Below, piece after piece: positions 1 to 5,192 of a DNA stretch of 5,192 nt. Source of the stretch: Pseudomonadota bacterium (GTDB lineage: Bacteria; Myxococcota; Polyangia; GCA-2747355; JACKDQ01). Within the stretch, counting starts at the first letter, position 1; each line of letters begins with the position of its first letter. The stretch is from assembly GCA_030591195.1 (NCBI GenBank), contig JAUVBO010000335.1, positions 1 to 5,192 of the forward strand. The letters run 5' to 3'. The notes under the pieces were generated by a model. The model saw only the letters and a program-made list of their open reading frames with translations. It did no database searches and had not been told where the DNA came from. The translations under genes and the position numbers were made by a program.

Positions 1-3000
1 CCACCGGTCGTAAGGAGCGATCTGGAGCGCCCGCCGGCAGTGGATCGTTGCCCGGCTCACGTCCCCCAGCTTCGTCGTCGCCAGCTCGCTAGCTACCAGC
101 GACGCGCGCAGCACGTTGTCGGGCAAGCGACAGGCGCCGGCCAGCGCCTCGGCCGCCGCCAGGGCCACCGACCAGTCCTCCCCGGCCAACGCTGCGTGGT
201 GCATTCTCTGCACGGCCCCCGGGTACCCGGGGGCCTGGTCAACGGCAGCCTGGTAGGCCTCGGCGGTCCCTCCCCGCTCGGCAGCCGCGTGAGAGAGCGC
301 CGCCGAACGCTCGGCATCCGAGCGAGCCAGGCCCGCGATCCGTTCCAGCAGGCCGGCGCGCGCCCCTTCCTCAGCTTCACCTTCGCCTGCCGCGGCTTGA
401 CGGAACAGCACGTCCCAGAGGATCGAGAGGGCCAGCAGACACTCCGGATCACCAGCGAGTGTTTGCTGGAGCGCTGCGGCAGCGGTCGGTACCTGCTCGC
501 CCTGTCGGTCGCGATCCTCCCCGTCTGCGTCCGGTCCAGTCATCGCCTCGGCGTGCACCAACGTCAACCGCCCGACCTCCAACCAGCGAGCGGCGGCCTC
601 GACCGGCGCCTTCGCTCGCCGTGCCATCTGAGCCAGCAGCAGCGTGAGGTCGCGCCAGGCCCGTTCCCTGGCCAGGTGCCCGAGGCGTTGCCGGAGGGCG
701 GCGAGGTGATCGGGCTGGAGCTCGAGGATCGAGGCATAGCTCAGGTCAGCGCTGGCCTTGTCGCCCCGCGCGAGATCGAGCTCGCCGAGGCGATCGTAGA
801 GGGTGACACGTTGCTCTAGGTCGGCTGCGTCTTTGAGGTCCGCCACCAGCAGGTCTGACAGCGGGTGCCACGCGCCCCCCTCGAGATAGAGCTCCTCGAG
901 CGCTCGCCGAGCCAGCGGGTGTCCTGGGTGGGCCTCCAGCGCACGTCGATACGCGGCCTCGGCCTCATCTCGGCCGAGCGTTCGTCGGGCGGCGTCAGCA
1001 GCCGTGAGCAACGCGGCGAAGCGCTCTCCAGGGTCGTCGAGCCGAGCGATTGCCGCCTCGGTGTCCTCGTCGTCCCGCTGTTCGATGGCGGGCTCTCCCG
1101 ACTTGCTCAGCCGCTCGGCGGCCTCAGCCGCTCCGGGGGCCTCAGCCGCGGCACCGTAAGAAACCCGCGCCGCCTCGTGATCCTCGAGTTGATGTTCCTG
1201 CAGCGCACCGAGGTGCATCAACAACGCCCGACGCTGAGCACGCTGGTCCTCGCCGTCGAGGGATCCCTCGATGAAGGTCGACCAGATGTCCGCCAGCTGG
1301 ATCCACTCGCCGCCCCGGGCGAGCTGCCAGGCCAGTGACCAGAGGATCGCGGCGCTGTCGGGCGCGTGGCTCAGCGCGGCGCGCAGGCTCGCCTCCGCGT
1401 CGTCGGGCGCCTCTTTCGCCAGCAGCCTGCCACGACGTAGCCAGAGCGAAGCGGCGCGCGGTCCCTCGGCAAGCTGCGCGTCGCGCTCGAGCTCCGCCGC
1501 TAGCTCGGCATCGCGTCCGAGGACCGCGAGCGCCCGCTGCAACCCGAGCCGGGCATCGATCCGCCCGGGTTCAACGTCGAGCACCTGCCGGAACCGCGTC
1601 AGCGCGGGCTCGGGCATCTCGAGCTCGCCGAGATAGATCTCGGCGGCCCGCTGGCGCAGGTTCGTCGCTTGGGCCGGGTCGTCGGACGCCTCGGCGGCGG
1701 TGTCGAGCGTCGCGGCGAGGTTCGGGAGCTCGCCGCTGGCACGGTAGATCGGCTCGAGCCGGGCCAGCGCGACCTTGCTCGCAAGATCGTGCTCCAGGGC
1801 GTTGTTCAGCTCGGCCGCGGCCTCGCGCGGCTGCTCGAGCTCTCGCTCGAGGATCTCGGCCGCAGCGAGGTGGTGCACCGACCGCAGCGCACCGGACGAT
1901 GCAGCTGCCGCTGCCCGATGAGCCTCCAGACGTCGGTGGGCGTCCGGATCATGCAGCTGGATCCTCGCGATGCCCTCCCCCGCCGGCGCGTAGCTCGGGG
2001 CCAGCGCCGCCGCCTCGACATAGAGGCCCAGCGCGTCCTCCGGGCGCTCGGCGGACTCGGCGACGAGCGCCGCCTCGACCAGGGCCTTGGCACGGACGAC
2101 GGGATCGCGCTCGATCTCGGACAGGCGGCGCAGCGCGCCGATCGCGTCGTCCTTCCGGTCTTCTCGGTGCAGCTGCTCGGCCCACTCCTCGATCACCAGC
2201 GGATCGTCGGGCGCCTGAAGCGCCGCCGCGTCAAGCTCGGATACCGGCTCCACGCCGTCGACGGCGTGGAGCCGCCCGTACACGGCGAGTCGACGGCGCC
2301 GATGTGCCTCCCACCCGCCAATCAACGGCGCGCTCTTGGCCAGGGCCTCGGCCACTAGCTGGTGATCCTCGAGTAACTCGCCGCAGCGCAGCAGCCCCTC
2401 CCAGGCATCGAGGACGGCGTGACCCTCCTCCACGGTGGCGCGATAGTGCTCCACGGCCTCCTTGCTCCGGCCGTCCCGCTCGGCTCGCCGGCCAAGCTCG
2501 AGGTGGATCGCGGCACCGAGCGGTCCCGCCCCGATCTCGCTCGCCAGCGAGCGCAGTTGCTGTCCCTCGAGCTCCTCATCAGCCTCGAGCAGCGCAAGAT
2601 CGGCCAAGGCGAGCAGCGAGCGCAGCGGTGGTTGCTCGCCCTCCTCGGCACCATCTTCCAGCAGACGCCGCGCGCCCATATCGTCGCCAGCGCCGGTCCA
2701 GAGCAGATCGGCCGCGGCCGCAAGCAGGGTCCGGCCAGCGTCGCCGCCGATGACCCGCGCGACCTCCTTGATCACCTCGACCAGGGGCGGCGCCTGCCGG
2801 CGTCCGACGTGCAGGCCCCACAACGCGAGCAGCGCCGGGAGGTAGCCAGGCCGGTGGTGCAAGACCTCCTGGTGCTGGGAGAGCGCCTCCTCGACATCTC
2901 CGACGACCTCGGCACAGCGAGCCGCCAGCCACTGGAGATCGGCGGCCTGGCGGGTATTGTCAACCAGGTTCGCCTGCAGGCTCGCCGCCTCGCCGATCAG

Positions 3001-3945
3001 CGCCAGCTCGCTGTGCGACAGGGGCTTGGCGGGGGCTTTCGCTGGCGGCTGCAGACCGTCGAGATCGAGGAAGCTCAGCTCGGCCGGCAACTCTGCCGCG
3101 TCGAGGGTCACCTGCTCCGCCTCCAGCTCGTCTTCGATTCCGTCGAGTTGACCCGGCCCGGAGGCGACGATCGGCTTCGGCTCGGGCGCTGGCAACACCT
3201 CCCCCGCCTCCACCGCCGATTCGATGGAGGGCAGTATCTCGTCGAACACTGCCAGTGACGGTGGGGCGAGCGCAGCGGTGGCCTGCGTCTCCTCACCCTC
3301 CTGGTCGGGCTGTTCCTCGGGCTGTTCCTCGGGCTGTTCCTCGGCGGCATTTGAGGCTAAAGATTGCGATGCCTCCGATGCCAAACTTACATGATCAACG
3401 GACTCTTCATGGCTGACAACAAGAACCTCTTGCGTCTTGAATAACTCTTTTGGCTGTGTTTCCACGCTATCAGGAAATACGGCACTTGCAGGCATTGCCT
3501 CTTCGGCGGAGAGCTCGTCCACCTCGGCGTCCACCGGGCGGGCGTCGCCCGGACCGGGCACATCGGCGTCCGGCAGGATCTCGACCTCGGCACTCTCCGG
3601 GGCGACCGCCTCGGGCGCCGGGTCGAGCATCTCCGAACCCTGGGCCTCGAGCCTCGGCTCGGCAGCAGACGGGCTGCCCAGCAGCGAGCCCAGCGCCTGC
3701 CCCCCCCGCTCTGGATCGACCTCCATCTCACCGTTGATCAGGTTGACCAGCGGATCGATCCCCTCGTCCTCGGGCGGCTCTTCACCGTCCGCCAGCGCCG
3801 CCGCGTCCGGCTTCGCCTGCTCGCGCTCCTCCGGCAGGTCGAGCGTCGTGTCCCAGCGCTCGACGGCGTTGAACCACTCGTGTTCGTTGACCTCGTCGAA
3901 GGGGCCGCGTGTCTTTGATTTCGTTTTCTTGTCGTCGGTCGCCAA
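1..3945 (-). CDS. Giant tetratricopeptide-repeat protein with acidic disordered N-terminal region (gene B, 3' end missing)
   Basis: I translated this frame by hand from a TTG at 3945-3943 to the left edge: 1315 codons and no stop, so the C-terminus is outside the window. TTG is the only plausible early start. An in-frame TGA sits two codons upstream, a purine-rich ribosome-binding stretch precedes it, and the first ATG is codon 74. Layout: Lys-rich tip (residues 2-14), tryptophan segment (16-32), acidic Pro/Ala/Glu-rich stretch (36 to about 295), then helical repeats from about 312 to the edge. Clear TPR-like units lie near 336-371, 479-513, 581-615, 759-798, 829-866, 977-1010, 1045-1079 and 1279-1312, with the usual small/large residue pattern and closing Pro (for example AYRRALEAHPGHPLA). 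Acidic breaks interrupt the solenoid near 936-966 and 1133-1152. No signal peptide, membrane helix or catalytic motif is seen. TPR arrays bind proteins, so a cytoplasmic scaffold is inferred; the partner is unknown. It follows gene A by 26 bases, probably in one operon. Confidence 0.93.
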   Translation of the reverse strand, partial: MATDDKKTKSKTRGPFDEVNEHEWFNAVERWDTTLDLPEEREQAKPDAAALADGEEPPEDEGIDPLVNLINGEMEVDPERGGQALGSLLGSPSAAEPRLEAQGSEMLDPAPEAVAPESAEVEILPDADVPGPGDARPVDAEVDELSAEEAMPASAVFPDSVETQPKELFKTQEVLVVSHEESVDHVSLASEASQSLASNAAEEQPEEQPEEQPDQEGEETQATAALAPPSLAVFDEILPSIESAVEAGEVLPAPEPKPIVASGPGQLDGIEDELEAEQVTLDAAELPAELSFLDLDGLQPPAKAPAKPLSHSELALIGEAASLQANLVDNTRQAADLQWLAARCAEVVGDVEEALSQHQEVLHHRPGYLPALLALWGLHVGRRQAPPLVEVIKEVARVIGGDAGRTLLAAAADLLWTGAGDDMGARRLLEDGAEEGEQPPLRSLLALADLALLEADEELEGQQLRSLASEIGAGPLGAAIHLELGRRAERDGRSKEAVEHYRATVEEGHAVLDAWEGLLRCGELLEDHQLVAEALAKSAPLIGGWEAHRRRRLAVYGRLHAVDGVEPVSELDAAALQAPDDPLVIEEWAEQLHREDRKDDAIGALRRLSEIERDPVVRAKALVEAALVAESAERPEDALGLYVEAAALAPSYAPAGEGIARIQLHDPDAHRRLEAHRAAAAASSGALRSVHHLAAAEILERELEQPREAAAELNNALEHDLASKVALARLEPIYRASGELPNLAATLDTAAEASDDPAQATNLRQRAAEIYLGELEMPEPALTRFRQVLDVEPGRIDARLGLQRALAVLGRDAELAAELERDAQLAEGPRAASLWLRRGRLLAKEAPDDAEASLRAALSHAPDSAAILWSLAWQLARGGEWIQLADIWSTFIEGSLDGEDQRAQRRALLMHLGALQEHQLEDHEAARVSYGAAAEAPGAAEAAERLSKSGEPAIEQRDDEDTEAAIARLDDPGERFAALLTAADAARRTLGRDEAEAAYRRALEAHPGHPLARRALEELYLEGGAWHPLSDLLVADLKDAADLEQRVTLYDRLGELDLARGDKASADLSYASILELQPDHLAALRQRLGHLARERAWRDLTLLLAQMARRAKAPVEAAARWLEVGRLTLVHAEAMTGPDADGEDRDRQGEQVPTAAAALQQTLAGDPECLLALSILWDVLFRQAAAGEGEAEEGARAGLLERIAGLARSDAERSAALSHAAAERGGTAEAYQAAVDQAPGYPGAVQRMHHAALAGEDWSVALAAAEALAGACRLPDNVLRASLVASELATTKLGDVSRATIHCRRALQIAPYDRW
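214..235. repeat. 22-bp perfect palindrome inside gene B
   Basis: The arm ggcccccgggt is followed directly by its exact reverse complement, centred between 224 and 225. All but two of the 22 bases are G or C. It encodes the TPR-closing segment APGYPGA (about residues 1238-1244), so part of the symmetry may follow from Gly/Pro codons. Confidence 0.95.
1256..1271. repeat. 16-bp perfect palindrome inside gene B
   Basis: The arm tcgaggga is followed by its exact reverse complement around a central GGATCC, centred between 1263 and 1264. It lies in the segment IEGSLDGE of gene B. A palindrome of this length is only mildly unexpected in a GC-rich window of this size. Confidence 0.9.
2245..2274. repeat. 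30-bp perfect palindrome inside gene B
   Basis: The left arm cggctccacgccgtc is followed directly by its exact reverse complement, with no spacer and no mismatch; the centre is GTCGAC between 2259 and 2260. It is codon-aligned, encoding RLHAVDGVEP at residues 558-567, and the plus strand reads the same ten residues. Symmetry ends at 2244/2275. It could form a strong hairpin in mRNA or bind a dimeric protein; which, if either, is unknown. Confidence 0.95.
3307..3342 (-). repeat. 12-base direct repeat, three exact copies (EEQP x3)
   Basis: On the plus strand gggctgttcctc occurs three times back to back at 3307-3318, 3319-3330 and 3331-3342. On the coding strand this reads GAG GAA CAG CCC three times, giving EEQP repeats at residues 202-213. 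The unit is a multiple of three, so copy changes would alter linker length without shifting frame. Identity at every base, including wobble positions, suggests recent slippage duplication. Confidence 0.9.
3351..3480. other. AT-richer island within the gene B linker
   Basis: By hand count 58 of these 130 bases are G or C (about 45%), against 45 of 60 (75%) at 3541-3600. It encodes residues 156-198, including PKELFKTQEVLVVSHEESVD. Two of the three TTA leucine codons I found in gene B fall here. The frame stays open and the acidic linker continues on both sides, so it is part of the gene but differs in base and codon use. Confidence 0.85.
3700..3707. repeat. Eight-base C/G homopolymer near the start of gene B
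   Basis: A run of eight C on the plus strand, eight G on the coding strand, encodes part of ERGGQ near residues 79-83. The frame is intact as given. A one-base change here would stop production of nearly the whole protein. Confidence 0.9.
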
Positions 3946-3960
3946 GGCTCACCCCGCCTT
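3946..3960 (-). promoter_or_regulatory. Ribosome-binding site for gene B, fixing the TTG start
   Basis: Read on the minus strand, the bases just before the TTG are AAGGCGGGGTGAGCC. The GGGGTGA stretch resembles a Shine-Dalgarno core and lies close to the start. The TGA within it is in frame with gene B, so no earlier start in this frame is possible. The gap to the stop of gene A is only 26 bases, which favours translational coupling or at least co-transcription. Confidence 0.6.
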
Positions 3961-3971
3961 TGTCGTCGCCG

Positions 3972-5192
3972 CTACAGCTGCAGGTCCCGGCGAAGGGAAA
4001 GGTACTGCTGGCTGATCGAAAAGCGCAGTAACTCTGGTGCCTGCGGACTGTCGCGCAGGAGGTCGATCAACTCGGCCGATGTCTTGCCTGCTCTCTGCTC
4101 GGCGCTCGGGAGGTCCTCAAGTTGCGCCATCGCGGTGAGGATGTCGCCGCAGACCAGCAAGCCCGCCCGGTTAGCCGTCGCCAAGACGCCGTTGAGCCAG
4201 CCGTCGACCTCCCCCCCCTCCTGGAGGTAGCGGCTGATCGCCAGCGGTAGGGCCTTGCGTGCCTTGCGGGACAGCGCCTTGTTCAGCCGCTTGGCCATGT
4301 TCGCCACCTCCTCCCGTGGCACATCCAGGGTCGCTCGGGGCTCCACCAGATAGACCGCCGCCCCGAGCAACAGGGCGATGGTCGGGCCATCGAGCAGCTC
4401 CAGCGCGCACGCCTTGTGGCGCAACATCGACAGCGTGCGCCCGACGCGGAAGCGCTGGGCGGCGTCCATCGCAGTGACCACGGCGTGGCCGACGATCAGC
4501 GCGTCCTTGTCGCCGACGATACCCATCACCAGGTCGGGATCCTTACGGGAGAGGTAGATCTCGAAGTCGCTCATGCCGAAGGCTGCGGCGATCCGATCGA
4601 CAGTCGAGCTCACCGGCCCACCCGCCTTGCGCGAGACCCGGTCCCCACGCCCGAGGCCGAATCCCTTGACGTCACTCGGGACCTTGTCGGTGAACAGCGT
4701 CGCGATCGCAGGCGCGATCACGCTCCAGATCTCACCGTAGGCGCTGCGGGCCGCGCCCGACTGGAGCGCTTCGCGCCACGCCTGCAACGCCAGGTTGCGC
4801 TTCGGCTCGAACGACGCCTTGGCGACCCGGCGCCGGTAGAGATTCCGATCCTGGTCGCTGGCCTGGTTGAGGTAACAGAGCACTCCGAGGGCCGCCAGGA
4901 GCGTGTACTCGTCCTCGTCCCACTCGGCGACACGCATCAGCTTGCGATAGAGCTCCACGTCCAGGGCTGCGCCCGCCAGCGCCTCGCGAACGTCGTCCTT
5001 GGCGCGATCCATTAGCTGGTGCAGATCGTCAGGCGAGAGATCCATCTCCAGCGAGAGCCGCCGCAGATCGTCGAGCACCTCGAGGTTCGTCGGATCGATG
5101 TCCTGGGCGCTGAGGAGCGTCGCGCGCGCCTCGTGCGGCGCCCGCATCTGCTCGGCGTAGGTGCGCGCGATCCGGCGCATGTTCTCCACACG
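3972..5192 (-). CDS. C-terminal part of a large TPR-type protein ending in a degenerate M48-peptidase-like domain (gene A, 5' end missing)
   Basis: The frame is open from the right edge to a TAG at 3974-3972, giving 406 residues. A GTG at 5189 could serve as a start, but the frame is open beyond it and the sequence begins in mid-repeat, so I read this as the tail of a longer protein. Residues 3-36 (of this fragment) form a TPR-like hairpin closing in DIDPTNLEVL; helical sequence continues to about 170. Residues about 197-360 look like a compact domain: FEIYLS, then MGIVGDKDALIVGHAVV, the helix RFRVGRTLSML, a hydrophobic helix LLLGAAVYLVEP, a basic helix around 300-315, and NRAGLLVCGD at 341-350. 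That order matches M48-family metallopeptidases, but the zinc ligands are absent. The remaining residues are an SAEQ-rich linker and a short tail. No signal peptide can be assessed. A structural or regulatory role beside gene B is inferred. C-terminal fragment of a TPR protein: confident; peptidase relationship: moderate. Confidence 0.93.
   Translation of the reverse strand, partial: RVENMRRIARTYAEQMRAPHEARATLLSAQDIDPTNLEVLDDLRRLSLEMDLSPDDLHQLMDRAKDDVREALAGAALDVELYRKLMRVAEWDEDEYTLLAALGVLCYLNQASDQDRNLYRRRVAKASFEPKRNLALQAWREALQSGAARSAYGEIWSVIAPAIATLFTDKVPSDVKGFGLGRGDRVSRKAGGPVSSTVDRIAAAFGMSDFEIYLSRKDPDLVMGIVGDKDALIVGHAVVTAMDAAQRFRVGRTLSMLRHKACALELLDGPTIALLLGAAVYLVEPRATLDVPREEVANMAKRLNKALSRKARKALPLAISRYLQEGGEVDGWLNGVLATANRAGLLVCGDILTAMAQLEDLPSAEQRAGKTSAELIDLLRDSPQAPELLRFSISQQYLSLRRDLQL
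4113..4604 (-). other. Degenerate M48-metallopeptidase-like domain within gene A
   Basis: This covers residues about 197-360 of the gene A fragment. Active M48 enzymes typically show a strand ending in a residue pattern like P-hydrophobic-VV-x-x-GLL, then E-x-x-F-VIGHELGHI, a hydrophobic helix, and E-x-x-ADRAGLL. Here the matching pieces are DALIVGHAVV, QRFRVGRTLSMLRH (4451-4425 for FRVGRTLSM) and ATANRAGLLVCGD. HExxH is replaced by GRTLS, and the place of the third ligand Glu is taken by Leu (L337, four before N341). The domain is therefore probably a non-catalytic relative. The family link is from memory of motifs, not from a search. Confidence 0.5.
4211..4218. repeat. Eight-base C/G homopolymer near the end of gene A
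   Basis: A run of eight C on the plus strand, eight G on the coding strand, encodes part of QEGGEVDG at residues 324-331 of the fragment. The frame is intact as given. It lies inside the peptidase-like domain, before the RAGLL block. Confidence 0.9.

Larger units (their letters stand above)
1..3012 (-). other. TPR solenoid region of gene B
   Basis: From about residue 312 onward the protein is almost wholly alpha-helical in pattern, rich in Ala, Leu, Glu and Arg, with repeating hairpins of about 34-40 residues. Best units: DLQWLAARCAEVVGDVEEAL at 336-355, then LRQRAAEIYLGELEMPEPAL near 763-782, and LYDRLGELDLARGDKASADL at 1049-1068. Many other hairpins are divergent, so an exact repeat count is not possible by eye. 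The solenoid continues past the left edge, with the last visible unit closing in LQIAPYDRW. Confidence 0.8.
3061..3840 (-). other. Acidic, probably disordered N-terminal region of gene B
   Basis: Residues about 36-295 are dominated by Glu, Asp, Pro, Ala, Gly and Ser with few aromatic residues, for example PAPEAVAPESAEVEILPDAD and a run of EEQP repeats. It shows no TPR pattern. Such stretches usually act as flexible linkers or docking tails. It separates the tryptophan-containing tip from the solenoid. It also carries the EEQP repeat, an 8-base G run and the AT-richer island listed separately. Confidence 0.75.

Noticed and set aside
308..324. Hairpin with 7-bp stem and 3-base loop, considered as a terminator
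   Set aside because: It lies in the middle of gene B with no following T run on either strand; such stems are common in GC-rich coding sequence.
40..819. Plus-strand open frame of 259 codons
   Set aside because: Antisense shadow of the TPR region. It has no family features, and codon use fits the minus strand better.
1335..2753. Plus-strand open frame of 472 codons, rich in Arg, Pro and Ala
   Set aside because: It lies wholly antisense to gene B, has the Arg/Pro/Ala composition typical of GC-rich shadow frames, and shows no domain. The minus-strand frame has clear TPR periodicity.
2419..3258. Plus-strand open frame of 279 codons
   Set aside because: Antisense to gene B, with no recognisable motif. 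Its length is explained by the scarcity of stops opposite Leu/Glu/Ala-rich GC-rich coding sequence.
3724..3726. ATG at codon 74 as the start of gene B
   Set aside because: The preceding GGTGAG is directly against the ATG with no spacer, and the 73 codons upstream look coding and follow a better-spaced ribosome-binding stretch.
3387..3731. Minus-strand frame of 114 codons, Arg/Ser-rich, overlapping gene B
   Set aside because: It is the same strand in another frame from gene B, with Arg/Ser-rich out-of-frame composition; gene B continues unbroken through it.
3946..3971. Possible promoter or terminator between the two genes
   Set aside because: Only 26 bases are available, with no -10/-35 pattern and no stem-loop; a ribosome-binding site explains the space.
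3437..4015. Plus-strand Ser/Gly-rich open frame of 192 codons spanning the gene A/gene B junction
   Set aside because: The Ser-rich composition is the complement of Glu/Ala/Pro codons in the acidic linker. It covers the ends of two well-supported genes and has no convincing ribosome-binding site.

Overview
The window is a GC-rich (roughly two-thirds GC by eye), gene-dense bacterial segment. It holds two very large genes, both transcribed from the minus strand and both running off the window. GC-rich coding sequence, two adjacent giant TPR-type proteins and the style of the C-terminal domain of the first protein suggest Myxococcota or a related deltaproteobacterial lineage. This is inference: there is no rRNA, tRNA or marker gene to settle it.

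Right part (5192 down to 3972): the last 406 codons of gene A, whose N-terminus lies beyond the right edge. It starts in TPR-like helical hairpins. It ends in a globular domain that I read as a degenerate relative of M48 zinc metallopeptidases: the domain outline and the RAGLLxCGD block are present, but the HExxH zinc-binding helix is replaced by GRTLS.

Junction (3971 to 3946): 26 bases with a Shine-Dalgarno-like purine stretch, no terminator and no room for a separate promoter. The two genes are therefore probably co-transcribed.

Left part (3945 down to 1): the first 1315 codons of gene B, read through codon by codon without a stop and continuing past the left edge. It begins at a TTG codon that is easily missed, because the first in-frame ATG is at codon 74. 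The protein has a short lysine-rich tip, a tryptophan-containing segment (EHEWFNAVERWD), about 260 residues of acidic, Pro/Ala/Glu-rich and probably disordered sequence, and then a long TPR solenoid of at least 1000 residues. No signal peptide or membrane segment is visible, so a cytoplasmic scaffold or adaptor is the likeliest role.

Together the genes look like a two-gene unit of large protein-interaction scaffolds, one ending in an apparently inactive peptidase-like domain. The client or pathway cannot be read from this window. Unexplained DNA-level signals inside gene B are a 30-bp perfect palindrome, a 22-bp perfect palindrome, a 12-bp triplicate repeat and a sharply AT-richer island in the disordered linker.
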